The notes beneath the pieces are model-generated. The model was given only the letters and a program-made list of their open reading frames with translations. It was not told the DNA's origin and searched no databases. From the NCBI GenBank assembly GCA_027422505.1, contig JAPQWV010000012.1, forward strand, positions 22,790,001-22,854,000: a stretch of 64,000 nucleotides of DNA. The letters are read 5' to 3'. The position numbers and the translations under genes were made by a program. Each line of letters starts with the position of its first letter. Within the stretch, counting starts at the first letter, position 1. This DNA is from Craterostigma plantagineum. Taxonomy: Eukaryota; Streptophyta; Magnoliopsida; Lamiales; Linderniaceae. Below are positions 23,131 through 34,496 of the stretch, piece after piece.

Positions 23131-23816
23131 TATTTTTAATTAGTATTTTTTAATATAAAATTGACATAAGAATTGATTTTAAAACGGTTACTTAGATGGT
23201 CTCTCGCTTAATCAAATAAAAAGATAATTCCGCTACATCATAAATATTCAATAATTTTATAAGGGGGCAATTTTCGTAGTTTTAAGGACCCGATTTGATC
23301 AGTAATACTTCATTATTCTCCAGTAACACTTCATTGTTCTGAAATAATAATTCATTGTTCTGAAATAATACAAAACGATAATCCGATAGGAATTCATATT
23401 TTAGGTACTTTTTAGTTTAAATGACCCAAAATTTAGAGATAAGGACCTCCGAAACCTATTTTAAAACTTTAAAGGGGCCTACGTTCAAATATGCCTTTTT
23501 TTTGGTCTTGTATATTAGGGATGACATTTCATGACACCAAACTTATGGTATTGCAATTTAATGAAATAATTTTTAAAATTGAAGCAGTATAAGGACAGAA
23601 TGTAAATTAATACCAGGAAATTCTATATAAATATAATGCATATATGTCTTAATGAAAAATAAGCAAAAATGTACCAATACAAAGTGATGTTTCCATCTTT
23701 AGTCCCAAATTGAGGAACAAACAATACCAAAAACTCAAAGCCATCAATCTAAACTCTCACCACAAACAACTCCTCAGATCAAATCATCTGCAAACTAAGC
23801 AATGAAGTAGCAAATT

Positions 23817-25485
23817 CTAATATAGCAACATCTCAGCAATCTGTACAGCATTTAGAGCAGCACCCTTGCGTATTTGATCGCCACAAACAAATAAGTCGAG
23901 CCTATTTCAAAGAAGTAACGGAGCGAAAACACTTTAGCACATATACACAGACAAGAACGAACTAAAAGACAAGCGATATTCTTACCCGTAGTTCCCTTCC
24001 TGAGAAACATCTTGTCTGATTCTTCCCACTGCAACGTTGTCTTTGTTGGAAACGTCTAAGGGGGTCGGGAAAAAGTTGGCTTCACGGTCGTCAATCACCA
24101 TTACGCCTTCTGCTTTGCTCAGGATCTCCTTTGCTGAAACCTAAAAACGAAGGATATTCACACACACACATATACGTCTACGTTTTAACTGTCTATAACG
24201 AATGGGGACACTTTTAGATTAATCAGCGTTTCACCTCATCCAAAGGTGTCTCAAATTGAAGATTGACGCTCTCAGCATGAGCACGCATGACGGGCACTCT
24301 TATACAGGTGGCCGTAACTTTCACATCCATATCATTCTACAGACAATAAGTGAAAAAAAAAAAAAACACAACTTTCAAGACATGGACTACTTTCAACTAT
24401 GAAATCAAACACAACGCAGGCAAACATTTACCCATATCTTTCTCGTCTCTTTAACCAGTTTCATCTCCTCTTCGTTGTACCCATTGGAGAGGACAGGGGC
24501 GTTATGAGAGAATAAGTTAAATGCATACTGTGCACAGATGGAATCCATCGATTAGAACAAAGAGAAGATATCGAAATTAAAATAAATTCCGAAGGTAGCC
24601 CATGGAATTAGACCTGCTGCTTGAAGATATTACAAGTAGGCTTCTTCCCCTCGAGCACCTGCAAGAGAAGACATTGTTTTCACACCCAACACTAGAGAAA
24701 AACAAGGTCGATATGAAGGAGATGAACTATTACCTCACGAGTTTGCAGTTCAAGTTCTTCCATTGCAGCAGCACCTGCACCACTAGCTGCTTGGTATGTA
24801 CTTACAACCATTCTTTTCACCTACTCACATGTAAACAAATCACGAAATCAATAATTCAAAGGAAAGAAGAAAATGAATTTTCGTTTTTCACCTTAGCACG
24901 ACGATGCAACGGAGTAGCAGCCATCAAGCAGATAATCGTCGAGCAATTTGGATTAGCAATCAGCTTCCCCTTACCGCCCTTCTTCACCTTGATCCCCGCC
25001 ATAGCTTCGGGATTCACTTCGGGTATCACCAAAGGCACGTTCTCGTCCATACGAAACGCCGAGCTATTGTCCACCACAATCGTACCTTTCTCCGCAGCAA
25101 TTGGCCCGTATTTCTTGCTTATGCTTCCTCCGGCGCTAAACAGAGCAATATCGACGTCTTCGAAGCTATTTTCAGTTAATTCTTCGATGACGTATTCTCT
25201 GTTCTCGAACGTTTGGGTTTTGCCTGCAGATCGTTTCGACGCGAGGAGCTTCAGCGATTGGTATGGAAAATTGCGGTCGGAGAGGACAGAGAGGAACTCC
25301 TGACCGACGGCTCCGGTGACTCCGACGACGGCAACGGAGGGACCATTCTCGGTCAGTGAGGCTCGGACGGTGAGATTGGGAGCTGCGGAGACGCGTTTGG
25401 GGATACGTCGAGAGACGGCGGTATTGGCTGTGAGCAACGGGGCGGCGAGGTGCTGGCGGTGGAGAGGGAGTGCGGTGGACTGCAT
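23817..25485 (-). CDS. ASD: Aspartate-semialdehyde dehydrogenase, plastid
   Basis: Converts aspartyl-4-phosphate to aspartate-4-semialdehyde with NADPH, the branch point to lysine, threonine, methionine and isoleucine in plastids. Seven exons on the minus strand: 25485-24892, 24820-24734, 24658-24614, 24527-24432, 24336-24235, 24140-23986, 23901-23817. They give 387 aa, the usual plant length. Residues 1 to about 42 look like a transit peptide (Ser/Arg/Ala rich, few acids). The Rossmann motif VGVTGAVGQEF is at about 54-64 and the catalytic Cys is in NPNCSTIICL (residue 181). The C-terminus carries GDQIRKGAALNAVQIAEML. All splice sites are GT-AG and no damage is visible, so this is the functional copy. 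Its promoter is squeezed: only ~135 bp separate the ATG from the inverted pseudocopy. Confidence 0.95.
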
Positions 25486-25619
25486 TGTGCGGCGGCGGCG
25501 GAAAAGTAGTGGCGGCGAATTGGTAGGGTTTTATTGTCTAAACTAAAACGTTCTAAAAATAGGAGTTGAGAAATAAAACAACGAATGCTTTGTTAATGAA
25601 ATTCACTTCAACTATTCAT

Positions 25620-26983
25620 ACCGAGAATGGTCCCTCCGTTCCGTCGTCGGAGTCACCGGAGCCGTCGGTCAGGAGTTCCTCTCCGTCCTCTCCGACCTCA
25701 ATTTTCCATACCGATCGCCGAAGCTCCTCGCGTCGAAACGATCTGCGGGCAAAACCCAAACGTTCGAGAACAGAGAATACGTCATCGAAGAATTAACTGA
25801 AAATAGCTTCGAAGACGTCGATATTGCTCTGTTTAGCGCCGGAGGAAGCATAAGCAAGAAATACGGGTCAATTGCTCGACGATTATCTGCTTGATGGCTG
25901 CTACTCCGTTGCATCGCCGTGCTAAGGCGAGAAACGAAAATTCATTTTCTTCTTTCCTTTGAATTATCATTTCGTGATTTGTTTACATGTGAGTAGGTGA
26001 AAAGAATGGTTGTAAGTACATACCCAAGCAGCTAGTGGTGCAGGTGCTGCTGCAACGGAAGAACTTGAACTGCAAACTCGTCAGGTAATATCGACCTTGT
26101 TTTTCTCTAGTGTTGGGTGAAAAAACGATGTCTTCTCTTGCAGGTGCTCGAAGGTAGAAGCCTACTTGTAATATCTTCAAGCAGCAGGTCTAATTCCATG
26201 GGCTACCTTTGGAATTTATTTGAATTTCGATATCTTCTCTTTGTTCTAATCGATGGATTCCATCTGTGCACAGTATGCATTTAACTTATTCTCTCATAAC
26301 GCCCCTGTCCTCTCCAATGGGTACAACGAAGAGGAGATGAAACTGGTTAAAGAGACGAGAAAGATATGGGTAAATGTTTGCCTATATTAATTTCTCTTGA
26401 TTTCATAGTTGAAAGTAGTCCATGCCAAGAAAGTTGTGTTTGTTCTTTTTCACTTATTGTCTGTAGAATGATATGGATGTGAAAGTTACGGCCACCTGTA
26501 TAAGAGTGCCCGTCATGCGTGCTCATGCTGAGAGCGTCAATCTTCAATTTGAGACACCTTTGGATGAGGTGAAACACTGATTAATCTAAAAGTGTCCCCA
26601 TTCGTTATAGACAGTTAAAACGTATACGTATATATGTGTGTGTGAATATCCTTCGTTTTTAGGTTTCAGCAAAGGAGATCCTGAGCAAAGTACAAGGCGT
26701 ATTGGTGATTGACGACCGTGAAGCCAACTATTTCCCAACCCCCTTAGACGTTTCCAACAAAGACGACGTTGCAGTGGGAAGAATCAGACAAGATGTTTCT
26801 CAGGAAGGGAACTACGGGTAAGAATATCGCTTGTCTTTTAGCTCGTTCTTGTCTGTGTATGTGTGCTAAAGTGTTTTCGCTCCGTTACTTCTTTGAAATA
26901 GGCTCGACTTATTTGTTTGTGGCGATCAAATACGTAAGGGTGCTGCTCTAAATGCTGTACAGATTGCTGAGATGTTGCTATAG
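25620..26983 (+). pseudogene. Inverted, decayed copy of ASADH
   Basis: Matches the intact gene from the ENGPSV codon onward but lacks the start codon and transit peptide. It has lost one base in the first coding block (CCGTTCCGTCGTC where the gene has CCGTTGCCGTCGTC) and one in exon 3. It also lacks ~150 bp of exon 1, including the region around the Ser-Ser-Ala-Phe motif. That deletion joins two AATTGCT words, so microhomology of about 7 bp is likely. Exons 2-7 and their introns remain recognisable to the TAG near 26983. It is oriented away from the intact gene (head to head). Confidence 0.9.
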
Positions 26984-27724
26984 AATTTGCTACTTCATTG
27001 CTTAGTTTGCAGATGATTTGATCTGAGGAGTTTGTGGTGAGAGTTTTAGATTGATGGCTTTGAGTTTTTGGTATTGTTTGTTCCTCAATTTGGGACTAAA
27101 GATGGAAACATCATTTTGTATTGGTCCATTTTTGCTTATTTTTCAAAGTTCAATAAGACAGTTATTGGTATTATATTTATATAGAATTTCCTGGTATTAA
27201 TTTACATTTTGTCCTTGTATTGCTTCAATTTTAAAAATTATTTCATTAAATTGCAATACTATTAGTTTGGTGTCATGAAATGTCATCCCTAATATACAAA
27301 ACAAAAAAAAGGCATATTTGAATTCAGGTACCTTTAAAGTTTTAAAATAGGTTTCAGATCCTGTCAGAAAAAACTATTGTTTAAAGGATTCAGTTAAAAT
27401 TTAGGATAAAGACCTAAACTTAAAAAAAGGTTATAAAATGTATATGAACTGATATTGGATGATTGTTTTGTGTAATTTCAGATCAATGAAGTGGTTTTGC
27501 ATAACAATGAAATGATACTGCAGCAATTGGATCCTTAAAACTAATTTTTTTCCTGAAAGGGCATAAATCTTAAGTGAACTTTTCGACGGGCCTGAAATGG
27601 AAAGTTCCCAAAAAAAACCAAAAAGAAAAGGAGTTAAGCCTTAAAAAAATAAATGTTGGAACTACATACTATTTAAATCTGAGAAACTATAAATCATGCT
27701 CTTGATATCTGTACTCGAGGGTAT

Positions 27725-28752
27725 TGTTAGCAACACGAATTCAGACATTCGGACTATCGGTTTTGGTGAATTGACGCAACTGATTAATAATGAGAAAACC
27801 GGAGATCTAAAGTATCGTCTATGCTAAGGACTAAAAGCGATATATATAAGTGACCGGTCTGGGCAAGCATGAGAGACTATGATTAATACCGATTGAAGAT
27901 ACCGGTCTTGACAAAGGATTCAGAAAAGCACGACAGTATGCACTATCGGACAAATGACAGATTGGACAATCGAGATAAGTGCATACTGAAACAGAAAGGA
28001 AAATTCAGACATTCAATGCAATGCTGCAAGTCCAGAGTTTAGACAAGGTCAACTAACGCAAATAAGGAATAAAGCTAGTGACAGGATAGACTGCAGCTTA
28101 AACCGGACAGACCCATTTTTGGAAAGTCAATTAATGCACCGATCAGAGTGAAGAGTCTATCTCACAACGGTTTGAATTTCAAACTTCAAGCATAAAAGGA
28201 GAGAGACAAGAAGAAGATGAACACTTCACTGAACTACAACATTTTTACGATCTTGAAATCTCATCCTCAAAAAGAACGAAGTTTGAGCTGTTCAAAGAGC
28301 TGTGGTGAGAGCACAAAAATCAGAGTGAAGTCCAAAGACATTCTTTCTTAGATTTAAGTTTATAGTGACTATTTCCGACGGACTGTAAAAAGCTGTTGAA
28401 GTAGGTGGATTGTTGTAAACAACTGCCTAGGGATTCACTAGATTTGAGCTGTGTATCAGCTGGGTAGGTTGTACAAGAGTGTATAACTGAAGATCTAGTG
28501 AACCTTCCTTGCGAGGAAGAAGGGGAGACGTAGGAGATTTTAACTCCGAACTTCCAGAAACAAACCGGTCTCATACATACACACGCACATACATTTACTC
28601 ATCACATATCAGTTTCAACCAGTCAGTATTACATTCCGCACTTTTACTGACCGGTCACTGATTGAGTACCTGTCATTGGAAAGACAAATCGAAAAAGAGA
28701 CAAGCGTTTATTCACCCCCCCCCCCCTCTAAACGCGTAAACCGATCCTAACA
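27725..28752 (+). repeat. SIRE-type 5' LTR
   Basis: 1028 bp with TG...CA ends. It contains a TATA-like GATATATATAAG near 27838 and ends shortly after a poly-C run (about 28715-28725). Confidence 0.9.
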
Positions 28753-28754
28753 AG

Positions 28755-28766
28755 TGGTATCAGAGC
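28755..28766 (+). other. Primer-binding site (initiator tRNA-Met)
   Basis: TGGTATCAGAGC, two bases after the LTR, the full 12-base match expected for plant copia elements. Confidence 0.9.
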
Positions 28767-28796
28767 GGGTTTTACTCAATCATCAAACTGATAAAG

Positions 28797-30581
28797 ATGA
28801 ATACATCAAGCAAGCTGCCGATGTTCTCCCGTGAAAACTTCATGGAATGGAAAGTTCGCATGATGACCCATCTAGCTGCCCAGAACGAAGATATGTGGGA
28901 TGTCATTACAGATGGACCTCCAAAGCTAGAAAAGATCAATACACTGCATACGCAAGACAAGACACAGCCACAAATGATTCCAAAGGTAAAAAGTGATTGG
29001 ACAGAGCCAGAAAAGAAGCTAATGAATCTAAACAATGTTGCCAAGGACATTCTGTTCAAAACACTGGATACCGGAACATTCAGACAGGTGATGCTATGCA
29101 AAACAGCAAAGGAGGTCTGGACAAAACTATGTCAAATCTGCGAAGGAAACGAGTCTACACGGGAAAACAAGCTCATTGTTGCCATACAAAAGTATGACAG
29201 CGCGAAGATGAAGCCGGTAGAATCAATGGCTGACTTCGAGAGCCGGTTCATGAACATCATCAATGATCTCACGGCTCTTGGAAGAACGCTAGAGAACCGA
29301 GATGTAGCCATCAAAATCATGAAGGCACTTCCCCGTGAATGGGATGTTAAGACCATGGCTATGAGGGAATCAAAGGATCTCAGCAAGATACAAGTTCACG
29401 ATCTATTTGCTGATCTCAAGGCTTATGAGTTCGAGCTACAAACGAGAATGGAAGAGTCAGTCACAGAACAACCTGTCAAAGCACTCGTAGCACCAGAAAC
29501 TTCAACTTCGAAGACATCAGAAGAACTAACTGATGAAGTCATGGCACTTTTTGTAAAGAGATTCGGAAAGTTCATGAAGAAAAATCGAAGCAACAGTTCT
29601 GAAGGTAAAAATTTCATAAAGAATAAAACAGAAAGAACTGATGTCTCGTGTTTTAAATGTGGCAGGAAAGGACATTTTGCAATCGACTGTCGAGTTTCAA
29701 AGAAAGAGAAGGAGAAAACTGGTACCAAGTCAAAGAAGTATCAAAAGGCCTTGGTGGCCAAGAGTGGAAAAACATGGGACGACTCTGACTCCGAAGAATC
29801 AAACAGCGATGAGTCAGATACCGAAAGTGATCAGGAATCTCATGAATGTCTCATGGCAAATATGACCAACAATGAGGTATGTGATTCTGTACCGGATGAT
29901 TTTACTAAGGAAGAGCTCCTTCAGGCTCTTCAAGAAATGGCTGAAGAATATCAGAAACTTTCCGCTAGGATTAAACAAAAAGGGAAAATCACTTCAGTCG
30001 AACAAACTGAAAGTGATTCTAGTCAAACGAAGGTGCTGAATGAGGTAGTTAGAGAACTTAGAAACGAAATAGTGCAGTTGAGGACTGAAAACGATAAGCT
30101 AAATACGATCGTAAGGACTTGGAGTCAGTCCAAGAAAACAGTAGAGAATATCCAGAGTAGTCTGAGGGATAGCAATGACAAAACTGGACTAGGATTTAGT
30201 GAAACCGGATCGAGCGAACCGACAGCAAGAGAAAAGAATACTGGCTGGATTAGGTTTACTTCAGCCAGCTCTTCGCAAGGTAACAACACCAGTAACATAC
30301 CTAGATCCCCAGTTACGATAGAGAGAGAAGCTCAACATAATAGAAGATTACCAAAAACAGTGCCTTTACAAAACAGATCTATATCAAGCGGGCATGAGCA
30401 TAGGGGGAATAGGAGGTATGAATATGAGTATAGAAACCGGGCTAGACAGCACCATACATCTAGATATGGAATGACTAGGAATAGAAACATCAAATATCTT
30501 ATAGACCCTCAAACTGGTCGGACTGTTAGAGTCTTTCAGATCTGGGTTCCTAAGAATCTAATCTATACTGGACCCAAGTGA
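28797..30581 (+). CDS. SIRE-type gag polyprotein
   Basis: 594 codons from the first ATG after the primer-binding site. The N-terminal half is gag of the UBN2/retrotran_gag type (FSRENFMEWKVRMMTHL, TAKEVWTKLCQICEGNE). A zinc knuckle CFKCGRKGHFAIDC lies at about residues 285-298. An acidic stretch follows (DDSDSEESNSDESD, about 324-337), then a predicted coiled-coil segment (LNEVVRELRNEIVQLRTEND). It ends at TGA 30579-30581 just before a (TA)n run, and the protease lies in another frame. It is open throughout and could still encode gag. Confidence 0.85.
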   Translation: MNTSSKLPMFSRENFMEWKVRMMTHLAAQNEDMWDVITDGPPKLEKINTLHTQDKTQPQMIPKVKSDWTEPEKKLMNLNNVAKDILFKTLDTGTFRQVMLCKTAKEVWTKLCQICEGNESTRENKLIVAIQKYDSAKMKPVESMADFESRFMNIINDLTALGRTLENRDVAIKIMKALPREWDVKTMAMRESKDLSKIQVHDLFADLKAYEFELQTRMEESVTEQPVKALVAPETSTSKTSEELTDEVMALFVKRFGKFMKKNRSNSSEGKNFIKNKTERTDVSCFKCGRKGHFAIDCRVSKKEKEKTGTKSKKYQKALVAKSGKTWDDSDSEESNSDESDTESDQESHECLMANMTNNEVCDSVPDDFTKEELLQALQEMAEEYQKLSARIKQKGKITSVEQTESDSSQTKVLNEVVRELRNEIVQLRTENDKLNTIVRTWSQSKKTVENIQSSLRDSNDKTGLGFSETGSSEPTAREKNTGWIRFTSASSSQGNNTSNIPRSPVTIEREAQHNRRLPKTVPLQNRSISSGHEHRGNRRYEYEYRNRARQHHTSRYGMTRNRNIKYLIDPQTGRTVRVFQIWVPKNLIYTGPK

Positions 30582-30654
30582 AACTGGGTACCAATGTATG
30601 TATATATATATATATTTTTTTCAGGAATACATTGAGGAACTGAACCGATCAGTA

Positions 30655-33600
30655 TGGTATCTGGACAGTGGATGCTGTCAGCACATGACTGGAAACGGAA
30701 GACTACTGAAGGAGCTTAGGCACATACCGGACCGACAATCACCTTCGGAGATAACGGTAAAGGTAAAACAATAGGGAAGGGGGTGATTACTCACAGAAAC
30801 CTTACCCTAAAAGATGTACACTTAGTACAAAATCTCCATTACAACCTAATAAGTGTAAGTCAACTATGTAGGAATAACTACCTAATATCGTTTGAAAAAG
30901 ATAAATGCTTTGTCAAGGACAAAGAGAAACGCATACTGATAACTGGGCATAGGGTTGGGGGTACATATAGGGTCCACTGGGGAGATCAATCAGTTTCTAC
31001 CCAGACCTGTCTAATAGCCCATAACTCCAAAAATTGGCTGTGGCATAAACGTCTCAGTCACCTAAACTTTAAGACCATATCAGCCCTTAGGGATAACAAT
31101 CTGGTTAGAGGTCTACCCAATCTAAGGTTTTCAAAAGATAAACACTGCACAGCGTGTCAGTTAGGTAAACAAATTAGGTCAACTTTTAAGAATAAAGGAA
31201 GTATAGAGTCAAACCGATGTCTAGACTTACTTCACATGGATTTATTCGGACCAATACCAGTAGTCAGTCTTGGTGGTGCTAAATACACACTAGTAGTCGT
31301 AGATGATTTCTCCAGGTACACCTGGGTTGTTTTTTTAAAATCCAAGGACCAAACACCGGTCAACTTAATAAAGCTTTTCAGAAGAATAGAGAATGAACAA
31401 AATGGTAGCATAAACCGGATCCGCAGTGATCGAGGTACTGAGTTTGTGAACATAACGATAACCAATTTTCTTGAGGACCATGGTATACGCCATGAGTTGT
31501 CTGCTGCTAGGACACCCCAGCAGAATGGAGTAGCTGAGAGAAGAAACAGGACTCTCAAGGAAGCAGCCAGGACAATGCTAGCAGATGCGGACATCTCTCA
31601 TAAATTCTGGGCAGAAGCCATCAACACTGCATGCTATACACAGAACCGGTCCATGATTTGCAAGAAACAGGGCAAAACACCGTACGAAGTATGGACCGGA
31701 AATGTTCCTACAATCAGCTACTTCAAGACCTTTGGAAGCAAATGTTTCATCCACAATAATGGGAAGAATCAACTCTCAGCATTTGATACAAGGGCCGAAA
31801 AGGGAATATTCCTTGGGTACTCCTCAGTCAGCAAAGCTTACCAGGTTTTCAACACAAAGACTCTGTCTATTGAGGAATCAGCACACGTAGTATTTGAAGA
31901 GTCAGAAACCGATAACCATACTCCCAGTAATATCAATCGGTTGAGCAATCAGCTGGAAAGATCCCATCTTGAAGATGAAAGTGATGAAGAAAGACATCAA
32001 CCAGTAATGGAGCTGACAGAAATACCTATTGTAGAAGAAACCAGTACCCAAAATACTACCACTGAGATACAGATGGAGCCTGTGGAAACAATCAGTCCAA
32101 ACACTACCGGTAACGAAGCTGGATCAGAAGGTGAAACTCACACAGAGACTCAAGAAACTCCAGAGGAATCAATTGAGGGGGAACGCGTCAAATGGAACCG
32201 CACAAAGTTGAATCACCCTCAGCAATTGATTATAGGAGACCCTGCTGCACCTATGAAAACAAGGCGACAGACGAACCCCAATCTATTCAGTCATGCGTTC
32301 ATTTCACAAATTCAACCAACAAAGGTTGATGAAGCTCTCAAGGATGACAACTGGATAGAAGCCATGCAGGAAGAACTAAACCAGTTCGAACGAAATCAAG
32401 TCTGGACTCTTGTTCCAAAGCCAACGCAAACTGTAATCGGTACGAAATGGGTTTTCAAGAACAAGCTAAATGAAGATGGACTTGTCACCAGAAATAAGGC
32501 AAGACTGGTTGCTCAAGGTTACAGACAAGAAGAAGGAATAGACTATGATGAGACATTCGCACCGGTAGCAAGACTGGAAGCCATACGGATTTTCTTGGCA
32601 TATGCAGCTTATAAGGACTTCAAAGTATATCAAATGGATGTCAAGAGTGCATTTCTGAATGGTACAATCTCTGAAGAAGTATACGTTGCTCAACCACCAG
32701 GTTTCGAAAACCATGAGTACCCGAATCATGTCTACCGACTAAAGAAGGCTCTCTATGGACTAAAACAAGCCCCAAGAGCGTGGTATGAAACGCTATCAAA
32801 GTTTCTAACTGATCATCAGTTCACAATTGGAAGTGTTGATAAAACACTATTCAGATTCACTAAAGGAGAGCATCTATTGATCGTTCAGATCTACGTCGAT
32901 GACATTATCTTTGGATCAACTGATCCTAAGTTATGCAAGCGGTTCTCTAAAATGATGCAGGATCAGTTTGAGATGAGTATGATGGGTGAACTCACATTCT
33001 TTTTGGGACTTCAAGTAAGACAAACGGAGCAGGGGATATTCATAAATCAAGCCAAATATACAAGGGAACTGCTCAAGAAGTTCGGTATGGAGAACTGCTC
33101 ACAAGCTACAACGCCTATGAGTTCATCAATCAAACTAGACAAAGATGAAACTGGAGTGTCAATTGAAGTTACTAAATATAGGGGGCTGATCGGATCACTG
33201 CTATATCTTACTGCTAGCAGACCGGACATTATGTATAGTGTCTGTTTGTGCGCTCGGTTCTAGTCTGATCCAAAAGAAAGTCATTTCTCTGCGGCAAAGC
33301 GCATCCTGAAGTACCTCAAGGGGACTGTAAATGTTGGTCTATGGTATCCCAAAGACTCAAGCTTATCACTGCATGGATACACAGATGCTGACTATGCCGG
33401 GTGCAAAATTGATCGACGCAGTACCAGTGGCACATGTCAGTTTCTTGGCGACCGACTTATTTCTTGGTTCAGCAAGAAACAAACATCTATAGCCACATCC
33501 ACAGCTGAGGCAGAATATCTGGCTGCTGGAAGCTGTTGTTCGCAGATTCTTTGGATACAGCACCAACTGGAAGATTATGGAATACAAGAAACCGACACAC

Positions 33601-33836
33601 CTATCTTCTGTGACAATACGAGCGCAATCGTAATCACACAGAATCCGGTATTCCACTCTCGGACAAAGCACATCGAAATAAGACATCACTTCATACGAGA
33701 TCATGTGCTGAAGAAAAATGTACGGCTGGAACACATCTCAACCGATCTGCAGGTTGCCGACATCCTAACCAAGCCACTACCAGAAGCTAAGTTCCTTTTC
33801 TTCCGAAATGCTTTAGGTTTATTGGATTTATCCTAA
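30655..33836 (+). pseudogene. SIRE-type pol (PR-IN-RT-RH), broken
   Basis: Protease begins WYLDSGCCQHMTGN at 30655. A one-base loss near 30740 moves the frame. The main frame then runs to a TAG at 33261-33263, where the neighbouring motif suggests a lost Gln codon (CAG to TAG), and continues in the same frame to TAA at 33834-33836. Domains: GAG-pre-integrase ([12 protein letters not shown]), integrase ([38 protein letters not shown]), reverse transcriptase ([30 protein letters not shown] at about 32890) and RNase H (ATSTAEAEYLAAGSC, HIEIRHHFIRD). Only a few changes separate it from an open frame, consistent with a recent insertion. Confidence 0.9.
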
Positions 33837-34496
33837 ATACCTAAGCATAGAGTCAGGGGGAATCTTGTTGTATCAAATTAATTGGTATAACTGGTGACCT
33901 CGACCCTACACCAAATGGTGCAAAGTGATGATCGTATTAAACCATCTATTCTTTATCAGTCAATTCTTTCATACTGATTAAAACTCATTATTCTATCAGT
34001 TTCGTCCAAAACTGATTCTCGTCACCTATATATATATATGTATACATATATACATTTTTTTATATATACCGGAGTATTAATACCGGAATACTCTCTCTTA
34101 ATACCGGGATATTTTTTTTACCGGGTCACTTTCTTCGAAACCTGTACACCTTTACAAAACGGTATTGATACCGGAAACTGCCTAGATCAGTGACTGACCG
34201 AAATCGTTTTTATTAAATATACGTCATCAATTGCACACATTTTATCATAACACTTTCGCAGGAAATCTGACAACACTGCAGGAAAATAGCGCAGTCTATG
34301 AGAGAGGAAAGCTAAGCGACAAGACGTCCTATGCATTTAATGCAAATACACGCTTTCTCCCGCTAAATAGATTTCGTACCCATACTCAAATTAAAACATT
34401 CCATCATTATCCTTCTCTCTCCAACCGATTCATCATCTTCTTCCCCAAAAATTTCTTAAACCTCATTAGAGAAACCCTATCCAATTCTTCGAACAA

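Larger units (their letters stand above)
23275..27550. repeat. Large inverted repeat centred on ASADH
   Basis: The left arm (about 23275-25354) and right arm (about 25620-27550) are reverse complements, including exons, introns and 3' flank (for example ATATTAGGGATGACATTTCA near 23514 against its complement near 27280). The spacer of ~265 bp holds the transit-peptide part of exon 1, the start codon and the promoter of the intact gene. The outer few hundred bases are more diverged than the coding parts. Confidence 0.9.

Noticed and set aside
24602..25303. 233 codon plus-strand open frame
   Set aside because: Antisense shadow of ASADH exons; no homology of its own, and the minus-strand exons explain the conservation.
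23817..26983. Two functional tandem ASADH genes
   Set aside because: The plus-strand copy lacks a start codon and transit peptide and has indels and a ~150 bp deletion.
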